Shown in pieces: positions 52,853-60,598 of a stretch of 64,000 nucleotides of DNA (the stretch's first letter is position 1; every line of letters starts with the position of its first letter). Origin of the DNA: an uncultured bacterium (GTDB lineage: Bacteria; Cyanobacteriota; Vampirovibrionia; Gastranaerophilales; Gastranaerophilaceae); contig CATLLN010000001.1 of NCBI GenBank assembly GCA_950022695.1, positions 326,539 to 390,538 on the forward strand, in the 5' to 3' direction. A program made the translations under genes and the position numbers. The notes below the pieces were generated by a model. The model did not search any database and was not told the DNA's origin. It saw only the letters and a program-made list of their open reading frames with translations.

Positions 52853-54415
52853 ATGCAGATTTATTCAGATAAACTCTTTGAAAACAGAGTTGATTTTATA
52901 GAAATATTTGAACCTGAAGAAATTCAGAACGGTTTTTTGAGGCTTGAGAATTTGCGTAAGAAAAACTTACATATAATTGGATATATGAGATACGATTTAT
53001 CCAAAAGTTCTAAGTATCCGCTTATGTACTTTGAGGCTTATGATAAGGTTGAAAAATATATCCCTCAATTTCCGGATAGAAATGCAGGAATTCTTATCAA
53101 ACCTAAAATATCAAAAGATGAATATTTTAGGTCAATAGAATATATAAAAAGACAAATTTATAATGGTATAACATATGAAGTAAATTATACTTATCCATCT
53201 GAGATTCGTACAAATCTTGGTGATTTTGAACTGTATGAATGGTTATTATCTCGTCAAAAAACACCATATAATGCTTTTTTACAAAATAAATATGAAAAAA
53301 TATTATCGTTTTCACCTGAACTATTCTTTAAGTTAAAAGGAAATAAAATTTATACAAAACCAATGAAAGGAACAGCTCCTAAAGCTGAAAATCAACGGGA
53401 ATTTCTTAGTAAGGATATTAAAAATCGTGCTGAAAATATAATGATTGTTGATTTATTGAGAAATGATTTAGGCCGAATAGCAAAGCCGGGTACTGTTAAG
53501 GTAGAGAAACTCTTTGAAATAGAAGAACATCCTACCGTTTATCAAATGACATCTGAAATTTCTGCGGAAGTTGATGAAAAGTATAATTTATATGATATTT
53601 TTAAGGCAATTTATCCCTGCGGTTCCATAACCGGTGCGCCAAAAGTTTCGACAATGAAGGTAATAGAAGATGTTGAAAGGTATTCAAGAGAGGTATATTG
53701 CGGAGTAATCGGTTATATTTATGGTGATGAGGCTGTTTTCTCCGTTCCGATAAGAATACTTCAAGGAAAAAATAATGAAAGTCTATTTACTTATTTTGCT
53801 GGTGGGGCTGTTGTTTGGGATTCTACTGCTCAAGAAGAATGGGAAGAAACTCTTACAAAAACTAAATTTTTAGAAACACCTTTTTCTATTATTGAAACAG
53901 CTGTTTGTGATTGGGACTTGCATGTAGAACGAATGAAAAAATCTGCGTTTGAGCTTGGCTTTAAGTGGAATAATGAAATTGAAAATGTTGAATTAAAATC
54001 AGGTAAAGTGACAAGGGTTGTATTAAATAAAGATGGTGTTTATTCTGTAGAATATAAGAAATTACCGATTACTGAGCATAAACCAAAGGTAAAAATATGC
54101 GGTGAAGTAAATTCTATAAATCCATTTTTGTATCATAAGACGACAATCAGGGATTCTATGCCTGATGATGTTTTCGAATATATAAAAGTTAATGAAAAGG
54201 GGCAGGTTACAGAGGGTATTTTTACAAATATCGGGATTCTTAAAAATGGTAATTATTATACACCGCCTGTTGAATGCGGGCTTCTTAACGGTATATTCCG
54301 ACAAAAGTTGAACTGGCAAGAAAAAATTTTATATCCGTCAGATTTGATTTCTGCAGATAAAGTTTTTTGTTTTAATTCTGTGCGCGGATTAATCGAGGTT
54401 GAATTATGCTTATAA
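52853..54415 (+). CDS. pabB: Fused aminodeoxychorismate synthase component I / aminodeoxychorismate lyase (PabB-PabC)
   Basis: 520 residues. The first 340 are the chorismate-utilising PabB domain (MIVDLLRNDLGRIAKPGTV, PCGSITGAPKVSTMKVIEDV, FTYFAGGAVVWDS). From about residue 345 a PabC-type PLP lyase domain follows (SIIETAVCDW, FLYHKTTIRD with the PLP Lys, EGIFTNIGIL). Together they turn chorismate into p-aminobenzoate for folate. Fused PabBC proteins are well known. It overlaps pabA by 10 bases. With folE2 (23177), it makes up a good part of folate synthesis. Confidence 0.93.
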   Translation: MQIYSDKLFENRVDFIEIFEPEEIQNGFLRLENLRKKNLHIIGYMRYDLSKSSKYPLMYFEAYDKVEKYIPQFPDRNAGILIKPKISKDEYFRSIEYIKRQIYNGITYEVNYTYPSEIRTNLGDFELYEWLLSRQKTPYNAFLQNKYEKILSFSPELFFKLKGNKIYTKPMKGTAPKAENQREFLSKDIKNRAENIMIVDLLRNDLGRIAKPGTVKVEKLFEIEEHPTVYQMTSEISAEVDEKYNLYDIFKAIYPCGSITGAPKVSTMKVIEDVERYSREVYCGVIGYIYGDEAVFSVPIRILQGKNNESLFTYFAGGAVVWDSTAQEEWEETLTKTKFLETPFSIIETAVCDWDLHVERMKKSAFELGFKWNNEIENVELKSGKVTRVVLNKDGVYSVEYKKLPITEHKPKVKICGEVNSINPFLYHKTTIRDSMPDDVFEYIKVNEKGQVTEGIFTNIGILKNGNYYTPPVECGLLNGIFRQKLNWQEKILYPSDLISADKVFCFNSVRGLIEVELCL

Positions 54416-54978
54416 TTGATAATTATGATTCATTTACATATAATATTGTTCAATACATACAAATACTTGGGATTGAACCGATTATTATTAAAAATGATGA
54501 ATTGTCCATTAAGAAAATTGAAAAATTGAAATTTTCACGGATTTTATTGTCACCTGGTTGGGGAAATCCTGAAAATTCTGGTGTTACAATGGATGTTATT
54601 GATTTATATAAAGACTCGAAATCTATATTAGGGGTCTGTCTTGGTATGCAATGTATTGCAAAATATTACGGATTGGATATTATAAATGCTCCAGAACCGT
54701 GTCATGGCAAAACTTCTGCAATATATTATGATGATGATTTTCAGCTTTTTAAAGGGTTAAGACAAGGCTTTAGTGCAACAAGATATCATTCTCTTATTGT
54801 ATCCGGTGTGTCCAAAAATATAGATATCAAAGCCGGAACTGTAGATAATATTCCTATGGCATTAAAAGTCAAGGGTAAAAAAGTATATGGAGTCCAATTT
54901 CATCCGGAATCCATTTTGACAGAATTTGGAATTGAAATTTTTAAAAATTGGATTGAATTATGCAATGTAAAACACTAA
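54406..54978 (+). CDS. pabA: Aminodeoxychorismate synthase glutaminase component (PabA)
   Basis: 190 residues of class I glutamine amidotransferase: LIIDNYDSFTYNI, the nucleophile Cys in GVCLGMQC and the HPES dyad (VQFHPESILTEFG). It passes ammonia to PabB. It could also serve anthranilate synthase, but the overlap with the pabBC gene points to p-aminobenzoate. The 3' end overlaps the minus-strand permease gene by 21 bases. Confidence 0.93.
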   Translation: MLIIDNYDSFTYNIVQYIQILGIEPIIIKNDELSIKKIEKLKFSRILLSPGWGNPENSGVTMDVIDLYKDSKSILGVCLGMQCIAKYYGLDIINAPEPCHGKTSAIYYDDDFQLFKGLRQGFSATRYHSLIVSGVSKNIDIKAGTVDNIPMALKVKGKKVYGVQFHPESILTEFGIEIFKNWIELCNVKH

Positions 54979-55692
54979 ATTAATTAAAAAATCTGCAATA
55001 AGCATATAAATTGTTGATAATATTGCGGCTTGAGTTGTTGATGTTCCGACTTCTTTAGCGCCGCCTTTGGTTTCGTATCCTTTTGTAGCACAGACTAAAG
55101 CAATTAATGCACCAAAAATACAGGCTTTTAAAAGACTAATATAAATATCTTTAGTTTCCATCCATGCCCAGGCTGATGTCATGTATCTTGCGGGATGAAG
55201 ATTGATTGTTCCTAAAGATACAGCCATACCGCTAATTATTCCGACAAATTCTGCAATTAATACGACCATGGGAACAGTGATGGCAGATGCTAAGATTCGC
55301 GGTGTAAAATAATATCCTACAGGGTTGATTTTGAGGGTTTTTATTGCATCAACCTGAGAGGTTACCTGCATATTGGCAATTTCAGCAGAAATTGCAGTTC
55401 CTGCTCTGGCTCCTATTGCAAGAGCAACAAAACCGGGTGCGATTTCTCTAATCATAACAACGGCAATAGAACCGCCGATATAGGCTTCAGCACCGGTTAA
55501 AAGAAATTCTTTTGATACCTGAATCGCAATAACAGCGGCAGAAATAAATGCTATAACAAGGGATATTGGCAAAGAATCGTAACTGATTGCAGCAGCTTGA
55601 GAGATTACTGTTCTAAATCTCAGGTTTCCGCCAAAGAGATATTTAAAACATTCTATCAAGTTTTTAACGCATAATCCTAAAAAATTAATCAA
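54958..55692 (-). CDS. mlaE: MlaE-family ABC transporter permease
   Basis: 244 residues starting with TTG. It has five or six membrane helices and the family segments GARAGTAISAEIANMQVTSQ, VDAIKTLKINPVGYYFTPRI and MAVSLGTINLHPARY. MlaE-type permeases move phospholipid between inner and outer membranes. No mlaF, mlaD or other partners are adjacent. The ribosome binding site GGGGCTG lies in the 3' arm of a perfect 12-base hairpin (55698-55739). It lies downstream of the protease gene at 55747. Confidence 0.9.
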   Translation of the reverse strand: MINFLGLCVKNLIECFKYLFGGNLRFRTVISQAAAISYDSLPISLVIAFISAAVIAIQVSKEFLLTGAEAYIGGSIAVVMIREIAPGFVALAIGARAGTAISAEIANMQVTSQVDAIKTLKINPVGYYFTPRILASAITVPMVVLIAEFVGIISGMAVSLGTINLHPARYMTSAWAWMETKDIYISLLKACIFGALIALVCATKGYETKGGAKEVGTSTTQAAILSTIYMLIADFLINLVFYIA

Positions 55693-55697
55693 ATATT

Positions 55698-55739
55698 CAG
55701 CCCCTTTTTCGTTTTTGAATATAACATAAAAAGGGGCTG
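55698..55739 (-). promoter_or_regulatory. 12-base hairpin overlapping the mlaE ribosome binding site
   Basis: CAGCCCCTTTTT pairs perfectly with AAAAAGGGGCTG around an 18-base loop. No T run follows on either strand, so it is not a standard terminator. On the minus-strand transcript the 3' arm holds the mlaE ribosome binding site, which the stem would hide. Confidence 0.5.
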
Positions 55740-55746
55740 TAGTAAA

Positions 55747-56436
55747 TTATTTTTTTGTTTTTGTCGAAATTTTATTTTTGTCGACTGTCGCAATAAATTT
55801 TATGGCTTCATTTGATGGAATTGCGAATCCTATTCCGATATTTGAAATATTATGATCCGGGTTGTAAATAGATTGGCTTATTCCAATGACTTCACCGGTT
55901 GAGTTAAGCAGAGGTCCTCCGGAACAGCCCGGGTTAATTGCAGCATCTGTCTGGAATCTGTTTTTGACATAGTCAATTCGTGAAATTATTCCTTGAGTTA
56001 ATGTGTTTGAAAATCCAAAAGGGTTGCCGATAGATAAAACTTTCTGTCCTACTTTCACACCTTCAGAATCCCCGAAAGACACTGTGTTAAGACGTGTTTT
56101 AGGTGAAATTTTAATAAGTGCTAAATCCTTATTTTTTCCCATTTGTGCAACAAATTGTGCTTTATATGTTTGTCCGTTATGGGTTGTAACTTCAATGTCT
56201 TTGTAGTTTTCAACAACATGCGAACCTGTTAAAATAAGTCCGTCAGGGCTTACAATACAACCGGTACCTGCAGAAACCCCGTCTTTAACTTGTGCTTCAA
56301 TTGCTACAATTGCGGGACTTATTTTTTCGTAAACGCTGATGTTTACCTGCTCATCCGGAGCATAATACCCTTGAGCAAAACTCGTATTTATACTTAAAAG
56401 TGTAATCGTCAGAATTAAAAATATTTTTCTTTTCAT
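55747..56436 (-). CDS. Secreted trypsin-like serine protease (DegP/HtrA-type, no PDZ domain)
   Basis: 229 residues with a signal peptide (KIFLILTITLLSINTSFAQG). The triad is visible: His in LTGSHVVENY, Asp in NKDLALIKI and Ser in NPGCSGGPLLN. The residue before the Ser is Cys, where most HtrA proteins have Asn. The protein ends after the protease domain, so it lacks the PDZ domains that DegP uses. It is probably a periplasmic housekeeping or quality-control protease. Confidence 0.9.
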   Translation of the reverse strand: MKRKIFLILTITLLSINTSFAQGYYAPDEQVNISVYEKISPAIVAIEAQVKDGVSAGTGCIVSPDGLILTGSHVVENYKDIEVTTHNGQTYKAQFVAQMGKNKDLALIKISPKTRLNTVSFGDSEGVKVGQKVLSIGNPFGFSNTLTQGIISRIDYVKNRFQTDAAINPGCSGGPLLNSTGEVIGISQSIYNPDHNISNIGIGFAIPSNEAIKFIATVDKNKISTKTKK

Positions 56437-56515
56437 ATTTATAACCTCTCTAGATAATTATTTTTTTATTCGCATAAAAATATATTCTCTTATTCTCGTT
56501 TTTAAAGGTTAGTTC

Positions 56516-56544
56516 TTGAAAATATTAAAATTTTAATGTATAAT
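56516..56544 (+). promoter_or_regulatory. Promoter of ycf23
   Basis: TTGAAA (56516-56521) and a perfect TATAAT (56539-56544) are 17 bases apart, giving a leader of about 36 bases with AAGGAG before the ATG at 56587. Confidence 0.7.
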
Positions 56545-56586
56545 TCAGATGACGTTAAGTCCGAGAATATAATTAAGGAGAAAATT

Positions 56587-57345
56587 ATGGCTAGAATTGA
56601 TTCATTTAAACACGCGTTAGAAGAAAAACGTGCGGTTAAAGTTATCGCAGGTATTGATAACTTTGATATCGAAAATATTAAAAAAGTTGTTGCATCAGCT
56701 GAAACTGCTCATGCTTCTGCTGTTGATATTTGTGCAAGAGAAGATATTATTAAAGAAGTTCGCTCAATGACAGAGCTTCCAATCTTTGTATCTTCAATTG
56801 TACCGGCTGAACTTGTAAAAGCTGTTGAACTTGGTGCCGATGCTATTGAGCTTGGCAACTTTGATGTACTTTACAAAAAAGGTATGTCTTTTGATGTAAA
56901 TGATGTTTTATCACTTGTTGAAGAAACTTTATCTTTACTTGATGGTAAAGAAGTATTCTTCTCAGTAACAGTTCCGGGAGAAATTGATATCGCAGATCAA
57001 ATCGCATTGTCTGTAAAATTAGAATCTATGGGTATTGATTTAATTCAAACAGAAGGTCACTATTCAACCGAAGCTAATCTAACAGGTGCTAGAGCTTTAA
57101 TGGATAGAGCAGAATTAACAATTTCTAATACAATTGAACTTTCAAGAAATGTTGAAATGCCAATTATGACAGCTACAGGAATTAACCCTACAACTGCTCC
57201 GTTTGCATTTGCTGCAGGCGCTTCAGCTATTGGCTGCGGTTCATGTGTTAACAAACTAACTTCATCAATTTCTATGATTGCTACAATTTCATCTTTAGTT
57301 GAAATTGCTAACAAAAATGCAGTTAAAATTGCTGAAATGGTTTAG
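56587..57345 (+). CDS. ycf23: Ycf23-like TIM-barrel protein (DUF561)
   Basis: 252 residues from ATG 56587 behind AAGGAG; the longer open frame is not needed. The pattern of VKVIAGIDNFDIENIKKVV, ADAIELGNFDVLYKKG, SVTVPGEI, DLIQTEG and GASAIGCGSCVNKL matches Ycf23, a HisA/HisF-like barrel found in cyanobacteria and algal plastids and of unproven function. This recognition is from memory of the family, not a search. It supports a cyanobacterial-phylum origin for the window. It has its own promoter and terminator. Confidence 0.82.
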   Translation: MARIDSFKHALEEKRAVKVIAGIDNFDIENIKKVVASAETAHASAVDICAREDIIKEVRSMTELPIFVSSIVPAELVKAVELGADAIELGNFDVLYKKGMSFDVNDVLSLVEETLSLLDGKEVFFSVTVPGEIDIADQIALSVKLESMGIDLIQTEGHYSTEANLTGARALMDRAELTISNTIELSRNVEMPIMTATGINPTTAPFAFAAGASAIGCGSCVNKLTSSISMIATISSLVEIANKNAVKIAEMV

Positions 57346-57356
57346 TCAATAAATAT

Positions 57357-57393
57357 AAAAAAGAGGCGCACCCGCAAGGTGCGCCTCTTTTTT
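57357..57393. terminator. Bidirectional terminator after ycf23
   Basis: AAAAAAGAGGCGCACC pairs perfectly with GGTGCGCCTCTTTTTT around a 5-base loop. It touches the stop codon of the minus-strand XRE gene. Confidence 0.93.
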
Positions 57394-57595
57394 AATCCGG
57401 AATATATTCAAATATGTCTTGAATTTTACAATCCAGTGCAAAACATAATTTATTTATGGTCTCAAGTTCTATAGTTTTAGTTTTATTATGGTAAATTCTG
57501 AACACCGCAACGTGACTTAGTCCTGCAAGTCTTGCAAGTTCAGCCATATTCATTCGTCTGATTCCCATCATAATAGATAGCTTATTTTTTATCAT
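57392..57595 (-). CDS. Small XRE-type regulator divergent from a pilin-like gene
   Basis: 67 residues, almost all HTH: MNMAELARLAGLSHVAVFRI followed by TKTIELETINKLCFALDCKI and QDIFEYIPD, as in the Cro/CI-type short regulators. No ribosome binding site precedes the ATG. It is divergent from the pilin-like gene at 57710, with a GTATA/TATAC palindrome between them. This copies the arrangement at 42.8 kb, though the two regulators are not closely alike. Confidence 0.82.
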   Translation of the reverse strand: MIKNKLSIMMGIRRMNMAELARLAGLSHVAVFRIYHNKTKTIELETINKLCFALDCKIQDIFEYIPD

Positions 57596-57624
57596 ATATG
57601 TAATGTAACATTTTTAAATTGGTC

Positions 57625-57651
57625 TTGACTAGCATTATATACACGTATAAT
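57625..57651 (+). promoter_or_regulatory. Promoter and palindromic operator between XRE and pilin-like genes
   Basis: TTGACT (57625-57630) and TATAAT (57646-57651) are 15 bases apart, slightly short. Inside is ATTATATACACGTATAAT with the perfect core TATAC-AC-GTATA (57638-57649). A bound regulator would cover the -10 box. Confidence 0.5.
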
Positions 57652-57709
57652 ATTATTAAACATATAGATAATAATATTGTAATACTGTTTAATATTAAAA
57701 GGAGGATAA

Positions 57710-58807
57710 ATGATAAAAAGTAGAGCCTTCACCTTAACCGAAGTCTTACTAGCTGTAGCGATAGTGGGTGTGATTTCAGCAATAATACTTCCAGTCGCAA
57801 TAAGTAAGTTTAATGAAAAGACTTTGGATTTGGGTTTTGCTCGTGAGGTGAAAACTATATCAATGGCAATAGATAGTCTTGCGGTCAGTGAGAATAAGAA
57901 TGATTTTTTCTCAACAATGATGTATACAGATGTCGAACCTGATTCTTATGATGATACTTCCGGTAAGTTTATTAAAAAATATTTAAGGGTAGCTAAATAT
58001 TGCGGCGATACAAACAGTGATTGTTTTGCGGATAAATATTATGAGTATAAGGATAACAAAAAGGAAGAATATACGCCTACATATAAAGGAGGCTGTGCCC
58101 GCTTAAAAAACGGTATGAGTATTTGTATAACCCCTCAAATCGGAGCAAGAAGTATTGAAGGGTTGCTTGATATAAATGGTAAGAAAGGACCAAATGTTTT
58201 TGGTCGTGATTTACGCAGTTTTACAATAGATGCCAAAACTCGAACCGGCAGAGTGAGTGGTTCAACCGAGGTTTTGGCGCATAATGGTTATATAGATTTG
58301 GGAGGTGGAGCAACTTCACCAAATCCTCCGGAATCCCCAAAGTTAGCCTGCGACATCGATCAAAATAGTTTGGATTGCTGTAGAACAAGAACTATAACAG
58401 ACTATAATGATGCTTGTTGTACGTATGATGAAATGAAAGGGATGCCTCTTTGTCGTAAGAAAACACATGTTATTATCACCTGTAATTTGGCTGATTATTA
58501 TACTTATGAGAGCTCAAAGCATGGAGTGCCTTATACTACTTATTCTGCTTCTATTAGTTGTGGGGTGCAGCCAAGTGATTATGATTTTATGCTGGAATGT
58601 TCTAGTTATCAATGGTACCAGTTACCAAAACAGGTACCTCATAATACGTGTTTAGATGCTATTACTGGTTCTAGAACAAGAATATTTTTTAAAAATAAAG
58701 ACGGAGTGATTGATAGCAATTGTATACAAGATGCAAAAGATCTTTATTGTAGTCTTGATAAGACTTGTGTTGCGCAAAAAACATTTTCTTGTGATGTTCA
58801 AGAATAA
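57710..58807 (+). CDS. Large Cys-rich prepilin-like protein (paralogue B)
   Basis: 365 residues. KSRAFTLTEVLLAVAIVGVI is the prepilin N-terminus, with Ala before Phe and Glu at position 5. GCARLKNGMSICITPQIG and INGKKGPNVFGRDLRSF match the same blocks in the gene at 16057, so the two are paralogues. The C-terminal part has about 18 Cys, including CCRTRTITDYNDACC, and differs strongly from its paralogue. AGGAGG precedes the ATG. It is probably a surface-exposed minor pilin under control of the divergent XRE gene. Confidence 0.83.
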   Translation: MIKSRAFTLTEVLLAVAIVGVISAIILPVAISKFNEKTLDLGFAREVKTISMAIDSLAVSENKNDFFSTMMYTDVEPDSYDDTSGKFIKKYLRVAKYCGDTNSDCFADKYYEYKDNKKEEYTPTYKGGCARLKNGMSICITPQIGARSIEGLLDINGKKGPNVFGRDLRSFTIDAKTRTGRVSGSTEVLAHNGYIDLGGGATSPNPPESPKLACDIDQNSLDCCRTRTITDYNDACCTYDEMKGMPLCRKKTHVIITCNLADYYTYESSKHGVPYTTYSASISCGVQPSDYDFMLECSSYQWYQLPKQVPHNTCLDAITGSRTRIFFKNKDGVIDSNCIQDAKDLYCSLDKTCVAQKTFSCDVQE

Positions 58808-58815
58808 TTATGCGC

Positions 58816-58844
58816 AAAAAAAAGACCTTGTTAATATCAAGGCC
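58816..58844 (-). terminator. Minus-strand terminator-like hairpin downstream of the pilin-like gene
   Basis: CCTTG (58826-58830) pairs with CAAGG (58838-58842), with one mismatch beyond it. On the minus strand a run of eight T follows. No minus-strand gene is seen to its right before 59001, so what it ends is unclear. Confidence 0.35.
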
Positions 58845-59000
58845 TATCCGTTTAAATAAGAAGAGAGAGCTTTATATATTTATATAAAGTATTCTCAATC
58901 TGAAAAATTGCTAAATTTATAGAAATGATTTTACAAAATTTAACATTTTAAGATTTTTTGTGTTAGAATATTTATACGAGAAGTTAAAAGAGTTGGTATT

Positions 59001-60011
59001 ATGAATATTGATAAAGAAAAATTAATATCTTATATTAAAAAAATAACTGAGCCAAAAGTTCTTATTGTAGGGGATTTGGCGCTTGATGAAATGATATATG
59101 GCGATGCTGAGAGAATTTCCCGTGAAGCTCCGGTGCTTATTTTACAGCATACTAAAACTAAATTGATTTTAGGCGGTGCATCAAACGCGGCTCATAACGT
59201 TTCAACGCTTAATTACGGTAAAACCGGTGTTATCGGAGTTGCCGGTGATGATTATTACTCAGAATTGCTTTTTGATACTTTTGATAAAGCAAATATTGAT
59301 TGTTCTGAAATTGTTAAAGATAAAACTCGTAAAACTATTGTTAAAACAAGAATTTCAGGTTCTATTACTACTTCAATCACACAGCAGATTGTTCGCGTTG
59401 ACAGGCAGTCAAAAGGCTTTATATCTGCAGAAACTGAAGAAAAAGTTATTAAAAGTATTGAAAAAGCGCTTCCTAATTATGATGCAGTTATTTTATCAAA
59501 CTATCATATAGGAACTTTAACAGATAAAATTATTAAATTTACTATTGATTATGCAAATGAACTTGGAAAAGTTGTAGTAGTTGATGCTCAAAAGGATTTG
59601 GGAGAATACAAAAACGTTACTTCAATGACACCTAATCTTCCTGATACAGAAAAATCTGTTGGATTTAAAATTGAATCAGAAGCAGATTTGAAAAAAGCCG
59701 GCGAAAAACTTTTATCCGAAACAAATGCAAAATCAGTTTTAATTACTTGTGGTGCTGATGGTATGTTTGTTGCTAAACCAAATAATGACTATACAAAGAT
59801 TCCTGTATTTAATAAATCTGAAGTGTTTGATGTTACAGGTGCAGGTGATACTGTTACTGCAGTCTATTCATTAGCATTGGCTGCCGGGATTGATCCTGTA
59901 TACTCTGCTGTAATTGGTAATATCGCAGCAAGTATTGTTGTTCGACAATTTGGATGCGCAACAACTACAGTTGATGAGCTTATATCAGCAGCACAGGAAT
60001 TGAAGATTTAA
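59001..60011 (+). CDS. rfaE1: D-glycero-beta-D-manno-heptose-7-phosphate kinase
   Basis: 336 residues of the ribokinase (PfkB) family. LIVGDLALDEMIYGDAERIS at the start, LGGASNAAHNV and FDVTGAGDTVTAV (the catalytic Asp region) fit the kinase half of HldE. The adenylyltransferase half is absent, so the two activities are split here. It acts in the ADP-heptose route to LPS inner core. A TAGAAT lies near 58963-58968. The DUF4330 gene follows after 17 bases. Confidence 0.9.
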   Translation: MNIDKEKLISYIKKITEPKVLIVGDLALDEMIYGDAERISREAPVLILQHTKTKLILGGASNAAHNVSTLNYGKTGVIGVAGDDYYSELLFDTFDKANIDCSEIVKDKTRKTIVKTRISGSITTSITQQIVRVDRQSKGFISAETEEKVIKSIEKALPNYDAVILSNYHIGTLTDKIIKFTIDYANELGKVVVVDAQKDLGEYKNVTSMTPNLPDTEKSVGFKIESEADLKKAGEKLLSETNAKSVLITCGADGMFVAKPNNDYTKIPVFNKSEVFDVTGAGDTVTAVYSLALAAGIDPVYSAVIGNIAASIVVRQFGCATTTVDELISAAQELKI

Positions 60012-60028
60012 TTTAAGGAGACTTTTAT

Positions 60029-60598
60029 ATGGATAAATTAAAAGAACTTGTAAAGAAAATCAGGATTGTTGATTTTATTATAGTTGCTTGTGTAATCATT
60101 GCACTGGCTGTTGGCTTTGCCACTTATAAAGGTTACAGACAAACTGCAGATAAACAAATTGAAGCAACATCAAATATCTTATTTAAAGTTTATATGAGAG
60201 GTGTAACTTTTTCAGGAAAAGATATTCCAATCAAAAAAGGGGAAAAAACTTTTATAAGTATTAGAAATGTACCTTATTCTGACTTGGATATTGTTGATGT
60301 TAAAGCTGACAGAAGAAAAATTGTGCTTCCAACTTTGAATTCCAAAAAAGTTGTAATTGTTGTAGAAGATGTTGCACAACCGGATTTATATGATGTTGTT
60401 GTAACACTTACCGATAAAGCAAAAATTACAAAAGACGGTGCTGTCGTTGGCGGAAATAAAGTTAAACTGGGCTTACCAATAACGCTGGAAGGTAAAGATT
60501 ATAAATTCATCGGTTCGGTTTCAGACATTCAAATTGTGGATGCGGTTGATAACAAAGCTTTGAAAAAAGATATGAATACTACAGATGATGTTCAATAA
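60029..60598 (+). CDS. DUF4330 membrane protein
   Basis: 189 residues with one membrane helix (RIVDFIIVACVIIALAVGFA) and a beta-rich outside domain (VYMRGVTFSGKDIPIKKGEK and later KLGLPITLEGKDYKFIGSV). This matches DUF4330, seen in cyanobacteria and some Firmicutes near cell-surface glycan genes. AAGGAG precedes the ATG. It overlaps the next gene by 14 bases, so it is coupled to the ligase-like protein. Confidence 0.8.
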   Translation: MDKLKELVKKIRIVDFIIVACVIIALAVGFATYKGYRQTADKQIEATSNILFKVYMRGVTFSGKDIPIKKGEKTFISIRNVPYSDLDIVDVKADRRKIVLPTLNSKKVVIVVEDVAQPDLYDVVVTLTDKAKITKDGAVVGGNKVKLGLPITLEGKDYKFIGSVSDIQIVDAVDNKALKKDMNTTDDVQ

